A DNA stretch of 38,488 nt from Bacillota bacterium (GTDB lineage: Bacteria > Bacillota > Sulfobacillia > Sulfobacillales > Sulfobacillaceae): assembly GCA_021797675.1 (NCBI GenBank), contig JAJZZH010000167.1:1-38488 (forward strand), in the 5' to 3' direction. Under the pieces are notes generated by a model that worked only from the letters and a program-made list of their open reading frames with translations, was not told the DNA's origin and made no database searches. The first letter of the stretch is position 1; each line of letters starts with the position of its first letter. Positions 7,423 to 16,166 of the stretch are shown here, piece by piece. Both the position numbers and the translations under genes were made by a program.

Positions 7423-8295
7423 TCAGGGTCCAAGCAGGTCCTGCATGGCCGGAGCGACTTCCCACGGCATGGTGACCACGCGCACCCCGGCCGCCGACAA
7501 GGCACGCTCCTTGCTTTCCAGGGTTCCGCGACCGCGTTCAATGATGGCTCCCGCATGGCCCATACGCTTGCCGGGCGGCGCTGAACGCCCGGCCAAGTAG
7601 GCCACCACGGGGATATGCAGGGTTTGGATATACTCGGCTGCCTCTTCTTCTGCGCTGCCACCGATTTCGCCAACCATGACCACGCCCTCGGTTTCCGGAT
7701 CGTCGTGAAAGGCCTTCAAGACCGAAATGAAGGTCTGCCCCACCACGGGATCCCCGCCCATGCCCACCACCGTGGACTGTCCGAGCCCCGCGTTCGACAA
7801 GCTAAAGGCGATTTCATAACTCAAGGTCCCCGAACGGGCGACCACGCCAATCTTTCCCGGGCGGTAAATGTGGTTGGGCATGATGCCCATTTTGGTACGT
7901 TGTCCAGGGGTGATCAGGCCAAAGGTGTTGGGACCAATCACCACGGCCCCCAAATCCTGGGCGCGGGCGACGATATCAATGGAGTCCTGCACCGCAATGT
8001 GCTCGGGAATCAGCACCAAAAGGCGAATCCCATTCTCTAAAGCCTCAAACGCGGCGTCTTTAGCAAAAGGGGCGGGGGCGAAGACAATGGACGCGGTGGC
8101 TGCCGTGGCTTGGACCGCCTGACGAACGGTGTTGAACACGGGGATCCCTTCCACAGTTTGCCCGGCTTTGCCAGGCGACGTGCCACCAACCACCTGAGCT
8201 CCGTAATCCAACATTTGTCGCGTGTGAAACCGCCCTTGGTTGCCCGTGATGCCCTGCACGATAATGCGGTCTTCGCCGCGTAACAATATTGCCAC
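7423..8295 (-). CDS. sucD: Succinate-CoA ligase (ADP/GDP-forming), alpha subunit
   Basis: The alpha subunit binds CoA and carries the phosphohistidine of succinyl-CoA synthetase. It has 290 residues, as usual. Key blocks are [19 protein letters not shown] (CoA-binding loop), [30 protein letters not shown] and [15 protein letters not shown]. The active-site His247 lies in [10 protein letters not shown], and the protein ends in the usual short helix. The start is GTG at 8295, one base after the sucC stop, with GGAGGGG upstream, so translation is probably coupled. It is the last gene of the TCA operon and a strong terminator follows. Confidence 0.96.
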   Translation of the reverse strand: MAILLRGEDRIIVQGITGNQGRFHTRQMLDYGAQVVGGTSPGKAGQTVEGIPVFNTVRQAVQATAATASIVFAPAPFAKDAAFEALENGIRLLVLIPEHIAVQDSIDIVARAQDLGAVVIGPNTFGLITPGQRTKMGIMPNHIYRPGKIGVVARSGTLSYEIAFSLSNAGLGQSTVVGMGGDPVVGQTFISVLKAFHDDPETEGVVMVGEIGGSAEEEAAEYIQTLHIPVVAYLAGRSAPPGKRMGHAGAIIERGRGTLESKERALSAAGVRVVTMPWEVAPAMQDLLGP

Positions 8296-8296
8296 C

Positions 8297-9409
8297 TTAC
8301 CGCCCCTCCCCGGCCAATTCCACTACGCGCTGGGCCGCCGCCGACATTTCTGAAAAGGCCGCGATACCATCACTCTGCAGCAGGGCCACGCCCTCTTTTT
8401 CATGTGTGCCCACCAGCCGAACGACGAGCGGGACCGGAATGCCCTGCCGTTGACGAACCTGCAAAATCGCCTGAGCCACGTCGTCACAACGTGTGATGCC
8501 TCCAAAGATGTTGATAAAGATGGCTTTGGGGTGCATATCCACCAGGACGCCCAGGGCCGAGGCGGTTGGCCCGACCGACGCACCGCCCCCCGCGTCGAGA
8601 AAGTTTGCCGGTTTCCCGCCGTAATATTGGATGGCATCCAAGGTCGCCATGGCCATGCCAGCGCCGTTGGCCATCACCGCAATATCGCCCTCCAGCTCCA
8701 CGTAGGCCAGGCCCAAGGCACGCACCTTCTGCTCCAGGGCGGATCCCTCTTCTACCGTATCTAGATCGGGATGTCGATAGAGGGCGCTGTCGTCGACGTT
8801 CAAGCGGGCGTCAGCGGCCACCAGGTGACCACCAACCACGGCCAAGGGATTAATTTCCACCAGTTCCGCATCCAGGTTGCGGTAAAGCTGATAAAGTCGC
8901 CCCAACAGATCGGCGAACTCGCGCCCCAGCGATGCCGTAAGGCCCAGGGCTTCGGCGATCTCCTTACCGAAATAGGGCATCACCCCCACCCGCGGGTTGA
9001 CGTGGCGGCGGACGATGAATTCGTCGGCCAGCTCTTCAATTTCCATCCCGCCCTGCGCAGACGCCATCACCAAGGGGGCCTTGGCGTTGCGGTCGGTAGT
9101 CACGGAGACATAGAGTTCCTGGTCGATGTCGAGCTTGCCCTCAACATAGAGTCGGTCCACCCGGAAGCCCTTAAGATCCATCCCCAGGATGCTCTCGGCT
9201 ACCCGAGCGGCCTCGTCAGGCGTGCTGGCAAACTTGATGCCCCCCGCTTTACCGCGGCCGCCCACCAGGACCTGAGCTTTCAGAGCCGCCGGCCCGATTT
9301 CAGCCACCGCGTTCCTGGCCTCCTCTGGGGTATCGGCCACCCGCCCTGGCGGGATCTTTATCCCCTGCCGAGACAGATGCTCCTTGGCCATATACTCGTA
9401 CTGCTTCAT
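8297..9409 (-). CDS. sucC: Succinate-CoA ligase, beta subunit
   Basis: This nucleotide-binding ATP-grasp subunit has 370 residues. It opens MKQYEYMAKEHLSRQGIKIPPGRV, and the ATP-grasp region includes KAQVLVGGRGKAGGIKFA. The C-terminal ligase domain includes NFLDAGGGASVGPTASAL and IFINIFGGITRCDDVA. With SucD it converts succinyl-CoA to succinate and gains one nucleoside triphosphate. The ATG at 9409 has no usable ribosome binding site. It overlaps by ATGA the stop of a 25-codon ORF that has an excellent one, so sucC is probably translated by coupling. mdh lies 180 bases upstream. Confidence 0.95.
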   Translation of the reverse strand: MKQYEYMAKEHLSRQGIKIPPGRVADTPEEARNAVAEIGPAALKAQVLVGGRGKAGGIKFASTPDEAARVAESILGMDLKGFRVDRLYVEGKLDIDQELYVSVTTDRNAKAPLVMASAQGGMEIEELADEFIVRRHVNPRVGVMPYFGKEIAEALGLTASLGREFADLLGRLYQLYRNLDAELVEINPLAVVGGHLVAADARLNVDDSALYRHPDLDTVEEGSALEQKVRALGLAYVELEGDIAVMANGAGMAMATLDAIQYYGGKPANFLDAGGGASVGPTASALGVLVDMHPKAIFINIFGGITRCDDVAQAILQVRQRQGIPVPLVVRLVGTHEKEGVALLQSDGIAAFSEMSAAAQRVVELAGEGR

Positions 9410-9483
9410 GCAATGTGGCGGCGCCGGACCTTTAGGTTAGCCTGGCCGGTAGCGGATCGCTGGCGCGCGACCCGTTGATGCAC
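9406..9483 (-). CDS. 25-codon leader ORF translationally coupled to sucC
   Basis: A GTG at 9483 has AAAGGAGGG six bases upstream, one of the best ribosome binding sites in the window. The frame runs 25 codons and stops at TGA within the ATGA that also starts sucC. The peptide begins MHQRVARQRS, is strongly basic (about eight Arg/Lys) and ends RRRHIA. It is too short for a known fold. Ribosomes ending here could re-start on sucC, which has no site of its own. Alternatively, GTG 9483 could simply be a chance frame and sucC could be translated weakly on its own. Confidence 0.6.
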   Translation of the reverse strand: MHQRVARQRSATGQANLKVRRRHIA

Positions 9484-9589
9484 CGCCTTCCCTCCTTTAG
9501 ATTTGCTCTCGGACCGACGCGCGTCCGCCTCCAACCGAGGCATAGCGCTGCGGTAGGATTAGGTGTCTGGGATCAGCTTGGTCTGCCGC

Positions 9590-10519
9590 CTAGTAAGCCA
9601 GTAGGGATAATGGATCGCGCACCGACTTGATGGAATTCCGAAAGGCCTCGCGTTCCTCGGCCGTCAGGTCGACCTCGAGCACCTTTTCCACGCCGTTGCC
9701 GCCCACAATCGCCGGCACGCCCACGTACAAATCCTGTTCGCCATATTCCCCGTTGAGGTAACTGATGGTGGGCAAGATTCTCCGCTCGTCGAAGAGCACG
9801 GCCTTTACCATTTCCGCTAGCGATGAACCCGGCGCATAATATGCCGAAGCCTTCATCAACGCCAGCACTTCGCCGCCGCCAGTGCGTGTGCGTGCCACGA
9901 TGCCGTCCAAGACCTCTTTGGACAGCAGCGCTTCGACGGGAATCCCACCTGCCGAGGAATAGCGGACTAAGGGCACCATGGCGTCACCATGGCCGCCCAT
10001 CACAAAGGCGGTCACATCTTTAGCCGAGATATTCAACGCAGCGGCCAAGAATGTCCGGAATCGGGCCGAGTCGAGCACACCCGCCTGCCCCATCACCCGG
10101 TGATGGGGAAATTTACTGGCTTTTTGGGCGACGTAGGCCATCACGTCGGCCGGATTGGAGAGCACGATAATCACGGCCTCGGGGGACAAGCGGGACGACT
10201 TTTCGGCGACTTGATACACGATATCGGCATTGGTTTTGAGCAGGTCGTCGCGGCTCATGCCCGGCTTACGCGGCATGCCCGCGGTGATCACGATCACGTC
10301 CGAGCCCGCCGTTTCGTCATACTGGTTGGTTCCGATCAGCTTCACCGAAAATCGTTCGATGGGACCCGATTCCCACATATCCAAGGCCTTTCCTTGCGGA
10401 ATGCCTTCTACTACGTCGACCAGCACCACGTCGCCCAGTTCCTTAAGCGCCAACAGATGAGCGGTGGTGGCTCCGGTGGCTCCCGAGCCCACCACCGTGA
10501 TCTTGAATCGTTTGAACAC
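9590..10519 (-). CDS. mdh: Malate dehydrogenase (LDH-like type)
   Basis: This enzyme oxidises malate to oxaloacetate with NAD. The protein has 309 residues from the GTG at 10519, chosen because GAGGAGGG lies seven bases upstream. The frame stays open to 10630, but that part is basic and non-homologous. The Rossmann motif is VVGSGATGATTAHLLA, the NAD-specific acidic position lies in VVLVDVVEG, and the substrate loop is VITAGMPRKPGMSRDDLL. The LSNPADVM motif and the catalytic histidine in VMGGHGDAMVPLVR are present. The MPRKPGMSR loop, with two arginines, marks malate rather than lactate specificity. It lies 31 bases after icd in the same operon. Confidence 0.95.
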   Translation of the reverse strand: MFKRFKITVVGSGATGATTAHLLALKELGDVVLVDVVEGIPQGKALDMWESGPIERFSVKLIGTNQYDETAGSDVIVITAGMPRKPGMSRDDLLKTNADIVYQVAEKSSRLSPEAVIIVLSNPADVMAYVAQKASKFPHHRVMGQAGVLDSARFRTFLAAALNISAKDVTAFVMGGHGDAMVPLVRYSSAGGIPVEALLSKEVLDGIVARTRTGGGEVLALMKASAYYAPGSSLAEMVKAVLFDERRILPTISYLNGEYGEQDLYVGVPAIVGGNGVEKVLEVDLTAEEREAFRNSIKSVRDPLSLLAY

Positions 10520-10550
10520 CTTACATCCCTCCTCTAGGCCTATTCGGCGT

Positions 10551-11774
10551 TTACATCCGTTCGACCATCGCTTCGGCGAATTGCGACGTTTTGACTTCTT
10601 TGGCACCGTCCATCTGCCGAGCCAAATCATAGGTCACCACACGGGCTCCGATCGTCTGCTCCATCGCGGTCAACAACAACGCCGAAGCCTCGCTCCATCC
10701 CAGGTGGTCCAACATCATAACCGCCGACAACATTAACGAACTCGGATTCACCTTATCGAGGTTGGCATATTTCGGCGCCGTACCATGGGTCGCCTCGAAG
10801 ACCGCGATTTCGTCGGAAATATTGGAACCAGGCGCCATCCCCACCCCGCCGACTTGGGCGGCCAGTGCATCCGAAAGATAGTCCCCGTTTAAATTCGGGC
10901 AAGCGATCACGTCGAATTCTGTCGGGCGCAGCAAGACCTGTTGGAACGTAATATCGGCTATCCGATCCTTGAGGAGGATTTTGCCCTCGGGAAGCCTGCC
11001 GTCATAGCGATCGTATAATGCGGTCTCGGAAATCACTTGCTCGGGAAATTCACGTTCGGCCAACGCGTAGCCATAATCGCGAAAGGCGCCTTCGGTGAAT
11101 TTCATAATATTGCCCTTGTGCATCATGGTGACCGACCGCCGACCGTGGTCGATGGCATAACGGATTGCCCGTCGAATGAGCCGCTCGCTGCCGAAGCGGG
11201 TGATGGGTTTGATGCCGATGCCGGCGGAAGGGTCGATGCGCGTTCCCAAGTGGTTGTTCAGAAAATCGATCAACTGCCGGGCGGGTTCGCTATTGGCTGC
11301 CCATTCGATACCCGCATAGACGTCTTCGGTGTTTTCGCGAAAAATGATCATGTCCACCTTTTCGGGATGGCGCATGGGAGACGGCACCCCCGGAATATAG
11401 CGCACGGGGCGAACGCAGGCGTAAAGATCCAACGCTTGGCGGATGGTGACGTTTAAACTGCGGATTCCGCCCCCGATCGGGGTCGTTAGCGGCCCTTTCA
11501 GCCCCACCCGGTACATCTTTAGCGCTTCTAAGGTGTGGGCGGGCAACCACTCTCCCGTCGCCTTGAAGGCCTTCTCGCCAGCCAGCACTTCCTGCCAAAC
11601 AATTTGGCGCTGACCTCCGTAGGCTTTGGCAACCGCCTGATTCACCGCGTACGACGTGGCTCGCCACAAATCGGGGCCGATTCCGTCCCCTTCGATATAC
11701 GGGATGATGGGATGGTCGGGAACCCGCAGCTGACCGCGCTCGTATGTAATCTTCTCCCCTTGTGGTTCTGGCAT
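10551..11774 (-). CDS. icd: Isocitrate dehydrogenase (NADP-type)
   Basis: This enzyme converts isocitrate to 2-oxoglutarate and CO2. It has 407 residues from the ATG at 11774, which has TAGGAGG about nine bases upstream; the frame continues to 11879 without homology. Family blocks are [14 protein letters not shown], the substrate-binding loop [35 protein letters not shown] and [33 protein letters not shown] and [12 protein letters not shown] follow. The serine in RSLNVTIRQ is the one phosphorylated by AceK in enteric bacteria, but no aceK is seen here. It is the first gene of the icd-mdh-sucC-sucD operon. The length and motifs are those of the homodimeric bacterial enzyme. Confidence 0.96.
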   Translation of the reverse strand: MPEPQGEKITYERGQLRVPDHPIIPYIEGDGIGPDLWRATSYAVNQAVAKAYGGQRQIVWQEVLAGEKAFKATGEWLPAHTLEALKMYRVGLKGPLTTPIGGGIRSLNVTIRQALDLYACVRPVRYIPGVPSPMRHPEKVDMIIFRENTEDVYAGIEWAANSEPARQLIDFLNNHLGTRIDPSAGIGIKPITRFGSERLIRRAIRYAIDHGRRSVTMMHKGNIMKFTEGAFRDYGYALAEREFPEQVISETALYDRYDGRLPEGKILLKDRIADITFQQVLLRPTEFDVIACPNLNGDYLSDALAAQVGGVGMAPGSNISDEIAVFEATHGTAPKYANLDKVNPSSLMLSAVMMLDHLGWSEASALLLTAMEQTIGARVVTYDLARQMDGAKEVKTSQFAEAMVERM

Positions 11775-12520
11775 GTATTCTTGCCTCCTATCGGATCGTC
11801 TCGGATCGTCGGATAGCGAATGGCTTCGCGCCACCCCTGGGATCCCGACAGCAACCGGACGAAAGACGCGCTCGTCCAATGGCTAGGCGCGAGGTGCGAA
11901 TCCGGGGCTTGGCGGCGCGCTGATGTTCAGCTCCGCACTTTTCCGCGGAACCTGGGGCCGGAATCGATGGTTGCGTCCAAAGGCGCCGGAGCCTAACCAA
12001 GAAAGCACTGCCAAAGCGTCTCCCGCGGGGACTTCGATCCGGACCGCCGCGGCACCGCCGTCCGGTGACTTGGACAGGAGAGCGCACCGTCTTGGCCCAT
12101 AGACCTCTCATCTCCCTGCACCAGACTACCCAGTTCCTTTACCGGCCGCAAGCGGTATTACGATCCATTGACCGGCGGAATTAGACCGCCTTTCCGATCC
12201 CCAGCTATAGATTATACGCCAATCAGGGAATAATCCAGTCAACGACCCCGCTCTCAAGGGCGGAGCTTGGATCCGAACTCCACCGCAATTCCAAGACGTT
12301 TTGACGCGCTGGGCTTTGGCTTCGCCGTCCGACCCATCGGGGGCTGCTGACCATAGCCCGGTCTCTATCCCGTCCTGCCGGATAAGGAGCGTGCTCACAG
12401 TGACCGTGCGGACACCCACGATCGGCGTGGAGGGTAAAACCAGAGGGTGCCGGCCCTGCTTGGGGCGGTTTGGATCATCGAATTGGGCACCCCTGGGAGG
12501 TGAAAGCCGCATCCACACGG
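11775..12520. other. Non-coding stretch upstream of icd
   Basis: I find no supportable gene here. The minus strand carries a good -10-like TATAAT at 12216-12211 followed by a short GGCGG/CCGCC hairpin (12173-12189). The nearest TTGACT is 20 bases upstream of it, too far for a standard promoter. If active, it would give icd a leader of over 400 bases. Frames in this region are rich in Arg and Pro and lack ribosome binding sites. Confidence 0.4.
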
Positions 12521-12536
12521 ATGGATGGATGGATGG
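12521..12536 (+). repeat. ATGG tetranucleotide repeat, copy 1
   Basis: Four units of ATGG, identical to and in the same orientation as the copy at 12855-12870. The two copies bracket a 318-base segment that contains the tnpB remnant. Confidence 0.8.
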
Positions 12537-12562
12537 TTAATCCTCCTGCGATTTGGGATTGG

Positions 12563-12811
12563 TAAGCGACAAAGCACCGCGTTCCGCAAGGGTGCACGGG
12601 GTCGTTTACGGTGACGGTGCTTGCCTTGGGTTCTGGTTCGTTCACGGAGATGCATCAGGTCTTCCAGGCCGATCAGGAAACCCGGCGCCACCGTGGTTTT
12701 GGCAATTCGGTGGTTCACATCGGCTTTAAACCGACTCGCTCGCAGTTGCCATCGCGTCACCGCCTCGTGGTACCCCGAGGGCCTTTTCACCGAAAGCCGT
12801 GAACGTACTCG
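12563..12811 (-). pseudogene. tnpB: Remnant of an IS605/IS1341-type TnpB (OrfB)
   Basis: The minus strand still reads SRFKADVNHRIAKTTVAP, IGLEDLMHLRERTRTQ and RPRAPLRNAVLCRL. These match in order the TnpB central region (RFxxDxNHxIxKxIV, then IxLEDLxGIRxR, then a short basic stretch). The glutamate of LEDL is one of the RuvC-type catalytic residues. A few residues between VA and I appear deleted. Nothing of the N-terminal part or the zinc finger and final RuvC motif is present nearby, so this is a dead fragment of about 80 codons. TnpB proteins are RNA-guided nucleases of insertion sequences. No intact element or tnpA remains. Confidence 0.72.
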
Positions 12812-12854
12812 CTGCAATACCTCGCTCTGATGGCGCATGGCCCCTCCCTGCATG

Positions 12855-12870
12855 ATGGATGGATGGATGG
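12855..12870 (+). repeat. ATGG tetranucleotide repeat, copy 2
   Basis: Four ATGG units, a direct copy of 12521-12536, on the other side of the tnpB remnant. Confidence 0.8.
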
Positions 12871-12923
12871 AACGAAGCATTGCGCCCTATAGGAGCGATA
12901 CCGGACACCTCCGCCGCGGCCCG

Positions 12924-13676
12924 TCAATACGAGTTTGCCTGTACCTGGCTCCCGTCCCCAAGGTGGGAGGAGGGCGGCGGGCGGTAAACGATACGCGCGA
13001 CGAGGTGGGATAGTTCATAGATCCCGTATACGGGCCCCGCCATCAACAGCATCGAAAGCGCACTCGGCGGCGCGAGCGCGGCCGCAACGAAGAAGGCGGC
13101 AAAGATCGCTTGGCGGCGATAACGAGCGAAGAGCGACGGAGGTAAAATTCCCGCATAACTTAGCAAACCAGCAAACAGCGGCAATTCCGCGACGAACCCC
13201 AGCGGCACCGAAAGGTCGAGGACAAACGATAGGTAATTGCTCAAGGTCCATAACGAGCGGATACCGTGACCGGTAAACGACAGCATAATGCGCAGCACGA
13301 CCGGAACGAATCCGAAAAAGCCTAGGCTGGCGCCGGCAAAGAAGAGAAACCAGGCAGGAATTAAAGACCACCTGACCAGGCGTCTTTCCGACGAGGTCAG
13401 GCCGGGAAACACAAAAGCGGCGGCTTCATAGAGGATGACCGGCGAAGCCACCGCCAGCGACGCTACCACATCGATCCGGACCACGCCGAAAAAGGCTTCG
13501 GTCACGCCGATGACCACCAGACGATGGACGAGCGAATGAGCGATCAACCAGTAGAGGATGGGCTTTGCGGCGAAATAGCCTACAATGAACAGACCGCCGA
13601 CCACGCCCAACACCACGATGAGCCGACCACGCAATTCCTGCAGATGGGCTTCCAGGGACATTTCGCCGTCGATCAT
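12924..13676 (-). CDS. tatC: Sec-independent protein translocase TatC
   Basis: TatC is the membrane receptor that recognises twin-arginine signal peptides of folded proteins. The protein has 250 residues with six hydrophobic segments. The diagnostic N-terminal motif EAHLQELRGRL (residues 9-19) precedes the first membrane helix, and SPVILYEAAAFVFPGLTSSERR matches the family loop after helix 2 (normally F-x-x-PGL-x-x-x-E). The ATG at 13676 has GAGGAGA somewhat far upstream; an ATG five codons later is possible. It lies 100 bases after a response regulator gene. No tatA or tatB is in the window, so the partner must lie elsewhere. Confidence 0.92.
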   Translation of the reverse strand: MIDGEMSLEAHLQELRGRLIVVLGVVGGLFIVGYFAAKPILYWLIAHSLVHRLVVIGVTEAFFGVVRIDVVASLAVASPVILYEAAAFVFPGLTSSERRLVRWSLIPAWFLFFAGASLGFFGFVPVVLRIMLSFTGHGIRSLWTLSNYLSFVLDLSVPLGFVAELPLFAGLLSYAGILPPSLFARYRRQAIFAAFFVAAALAPPSALSMLLMAGPVYGIYELSHLVARIVYRPPPSSHLGDGSQVQANSY

Positions 13677-13776
13677 GCCGTCGTCTCATCTCCTCATCGC
13701 GCGGTCGATATTCCGACGTCGCCCGGACGAGCCCAAAAACGACCAGATCCATCCGCAAGCCCGTTCCCCGGGCCGC

Positions 13777-14427
13777 TTAACGTTTGTTGACTAACCCTTG
13801 ACGGATGGCATAGGCAGCCGCTTGCACCCGGTTGGCAAAATGGAGCTTCTGCAAGATGTTCCGCAGATGGTTCTTCACCGTATTCTCCGAAATATAGAGC
13901 TGTTTGCCAATATCCCGGTTCGTCGCGCCCTCGCCGACCAACCGCAACACCTCAAGTTCCCGTTGGGTAAGTTGAGCCGTTCCCGGTTCCTCTCGATTGG
14001 AGAAAATACGGATGATCTTGACGGCAATATCCCCGGCAATCAGCCCTTCGCCCCGCAGGTGGGCGCGGACTTCGGCCACAAATTGCGACGGTTCCAGCGA
14101 TTTGACCAAATAGGCTTGGGCTCCGGCCTTGATGGCTTCAAAGAGCAGTTCATCGTCTTCGCTGGCGGTCAGAACAACAATCCGCGCATAGGGCATGCGA
14201 TCCTTAATGATCCGGGTAGCTTCCAGCCCTCCCATGCCGGGCATATTGACGTCCATCAAAATAAGATCCGGCATGATTTCTTCGGCCAAATTCACCGCCG
14301 TCTCCCCGTCCTCGGCCTCCGCCACCACTTCCAGATCAGACTCCCGGTCAAGGATGGCGCGCATGCCCGAACGAAACAAGGCATGGTCATCCACTAAGAG
14401 TATTTTTTCTTTTTCGATGTAACTCAC
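13777..14427 (-). CDS. NarL/LuxR-type response regulator
   Basis: This 216-residue cytoplasmic regulator has a receiver domain (residues 8-125) with acidic pocket DD (13-14), phospho-acceptor Asp59 in LILMDVNMPGM, the conserved Thr in VVLTASED and Lys109 in YLVKSLEP. A LuxR-type helix-turn-helix (about 150-210) follows: LTQRELEVLRLVGEGATNRDI, then LYISENTVKNHLRNILQKL. All phosphotransfer residues are present. The start is GTG at 14427, preceded by GGGGAGGGG, and it overlaps the end of the histidine kinase gene by 41 bases, so the pair is cognate. The target genes are unknown; tatC follows. Confidence 0.92.
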   Translation of the reverse strand: MSYIEKEKILLVDDHALFRSGMRAILDRESDLEVVAEAEDGETAVNLAEEIMPDLILMDVNMPGMGGLEATRIIKDRMPYARIVVLTASEDDELLFEAIKAGAQAYLVKSLEPSQFVAEVRAHLRGEGLIAGDIAVKIIRIFSNREEPGTAQLTQRELEVLRLVGEGATNRDIGKQLYISENTVKNHLRNILQKLHFANRVQAAAYAIRQGLVNKR

Positions 14428-15292
14428 CCCCCTCCCCTGTCGGCCATCGAATTTCCACCACCGTGCCTTGTGCCGGCGCCGTGACCACCTTGACTTCGGC
14501 CCCCACGGATTCCGCGCGCTCGCGCATCATCGACAGCCCGAAATGTTGTCCGTCGGCCACGTGGGCGTCACTGAGGCCTGTGCCGTCGTCACGTACCGCC
14601 AAGCGTCCGCTCTTGGCATCGTGGCTCCATTCAATGATGACGTGGCGGGCGTTGGCGTGCTTACGCACGTTAGTCAGAGCCTCTTGAACAATCCGCAGCA
14701 ACTGGACCGAAACGGCTTGGTCGGCAATTTCCTTGACGCCCGGAGGCTCCGACCATATGACCTCAATCCCGGTTTGGCGCGCAAATTCGTCCAGCTGGGC
14801 GACCAGTGCGGGCCAGAAGCCATTGCTCAAACGATTGCCCGCCCGCAAGTCGTAAAGGGTCTGACGCACTTCCCGATAGCAGTGGTCAAGGACCGACTGC
14901 GTCTCGTCCACGCTTTCGGCTAGCGGGGGAGAACCCTCGCGTCCCGCAGCCAGCTCGCGCAAATGGTGTACCTTAAGATTGAGCACCGCCAAGTCTTGAG
15001 CCAGTCCATCATGCATCTCTCGGGCCAACCGTTCACGCTCGCGCAGCGCCAGCATCGATTCCCGGTATCGGTTACGTTCTTGTTCCAGACGGGAAATCAC
15101 CGAAAACACATACGTCGAAAACCCCACCGCGGCCAGCAGGGTCACACCAATAGCTACCAGACTGACTTCCGCCGGCGAAAGGACGTAGCGAAGATACAAA
15201 TAGCGAACGGTCTCCGCAACCGTGACGAACCCAGTCGGTCCCCAAATGGTTAGCCAGCGCAACCAGCGGTATCGCGCACGGCGGTCGTCCAT
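14387..15292 (-). CDS. Sensor histidine kinase, HisKA_3 type
   Basis: This 301-residue membrane sensor has two N-terminal membrane helices (about residues 14-35 and 42-66) with only a few residues between them, so little is exposed outside. A short coiled linker leads to the HisKA_3 dimerisation domain with phospho-acceptor His94 in ERLAREMHDGLAQDLAVL. The ATPase domain shows the N box QEALTNVRKHANA, the G1 box VRDDGTGL and FGLSMMRERAESVGA. The start at ATG 15292 is chosen for the strong site GGGGGAGGAGGT just before it. The absence of a large extracellular domain suggests sensing within the membrane or through a partner. It overlaps its response regulator gene and follows a hydrolase gene by 27 bases. 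Confidence 0.9.
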   Translation of the reverse strand: MDDRRARYRWLRWLTIWGPTGFVTVAETVRYLYLRYVLSPAEVSLVAIGVTLLAAVGFSTYVFSVISRLEQERNRYRESMLALRERERLAREMHDGLAQDLAVLNLKVHHLRELAAGREGSPPLAESVDETQSVLDHCYREVRQTLYDLRAGNRLSNGFWPALVAQLDEFARQTGIEVIWSEPPGVKEIADQAVSVQLLRIVQEALTNVRKHANARHVIIEWSHDAKSGRLAVRDDGTGLSDAHVADGQHFGLSMMRERAESVGAEVKVVTAPAQGTVVEIRWPTGEGGELHRKRKNTLSG

Positions 15293-15319
15293 ACCTCCTC
15301 CCCCTCGCATCCCGGCGGC

Positions 15320-16072
15320 TTATGCCTCCCAGAATTCCTCCAGGACCTCGTCTAGGCGGGACGACTGGTCAAGCGGCACCAAGTGGCCCGATCGGACAAT
15401 CACCGCCAACCAACTGTTGGGCAGGACCCGCGCTGCCAACTCAGCCTCCGCCGGCGGGGTCCGGCGATCGAGCGTACCCACCACGACCAGCGTAGGTTGG
15501 TGGACGGCTGCGAATATGGGTCCGTTGTCTTGCTGATACGTAATGCGTAAGGACTCCACGTAGACGTCGGGGTCCATGTCCCCCAATTCTTGTACCAGAT
15601 TGCTATGAACTTCCGGTCCCGCGTATTCGGTCAATGTGCTATCGGCGTATTTTTCCGCGTAGGCTTTCATGCCATACCGGTGAATTTCTTCCGCCCTCGC
15701 CGCCACCACCTGATCGCCGTCGGTGAATCCCAGGCTGGTGCTCACCAAGGCGACGGTTCGGATGCGCGCGTCACCATTAGCAGCCACGCGCGCCATGACG
15801 AACGATCCCAGCGACACGCCCAGCAAATGGCACGGCCGATCAACGGTTTGCAAGATTTCTTCAGCGTCGCCCGTCCAGCCTTCCATCGAGACCGGCAAAT
15901 GACGATTGTCCCCGACCCCCCGTTGATCCCAGGTTACCACCGTGTAACGCCTGGCCCAGCGTGGCGAAACGCGGTGAAACATGAACCGGCCAAGCCCCAA
16001 ACTGGAATGGCATAAGATAGCTTCCGGACCATTACCCAGGGTGTGAAAGGTAAACCCGCTCGCCGTTTGCAT
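15320..16072 (-). CDS. Alpha/beta-fold hydrolase
   Basis: This is a 250-residue alpha/beta hydrolase without a signal peptide. The catalytic triad can be read: nucleophile Ser87 in LLGVSLGSFVMA, acid Asp202 in VVGTLDRRTPP and His230 in VRSGHLVPLDQ. The oxyanion region is CHSSLGLGRFMF and the typical WDQRGVGDN strand-turn follows. Family members include esterases, lactonases and peroxidase-like enzymes, and the substrate cannot be read from the sequence. It is first in an operon with a histidine kinase, response regulator and tatC, under a clear extended -10 promoter. The linkage with a sensor may mean that its substrate or product is the signal, but this is only an inference. Confidence 0.85.
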   Translation of the reverse strand: MQTASGFTFHTLGNGPEAILCHSSLGLGRFMFHRVSPRWARRYTVVTWDQRGVGDNRHLPVSMEGWTGDAEEILQTVDRPCHLLGVSLGSFVMARVAANGDARIRTVALVSTSLGFTDGDQVVAARAEEIHRYGMKAYAEKYADSTLTEYAGPEVHSNLVQELGDMDPDVYVESLRITYQQDNGPIFAAVHQPTLVVVGTLDRRTPPAEAELAARVLPNSWLAVIVRSGHLVPLDQSSRLDEVLEEFWEA

Positions 16073-16121
16073 CGCTGGTCCGCCGCCCCATTTCTAGAGT
16101 TCTCCCGTTTTCCGTACTATT

Positions 16122-16130
16122 ATTATACCA
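16122..16130 (-). promoter_or_regulatory. Extended -10 promoter of the hydrolase-kinase-regulator-tatC operon
   Basis: On the minus strand TGGTATAAT is a perfect -10 with the TGN extension, about 50 bases upstream of the hydrolase ATG at 16072. No clear -35 is visible. Confidence 0.6.
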
Positions 16131-16166
16131 TCCGAAACAAATCGGTTGCCTCATCCGTGGGTCCTG

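Noticed and set aside
9989-10537. A 182-codon plus-strand frame opposite mdh
   Set aside because: It is a shadow of mdh, with His- and Gly-rich composition and no ribosome binding site.
12521-12870. CRISPR-like array from the ATGG repeats
   Set aside because: There are only two copies of a simple tetranucleotide repeat, 318 bases apart, with no regular spacers and no cas genes.
13426-13758. Possible tatA between the response regulator and tatC
   Set aside because: The frame opens MDLVVFGLV, vaguely TatA-like, but lacks the FGPxxLPEL hinge and the amphipathic helix, and it runs across the tatC start.
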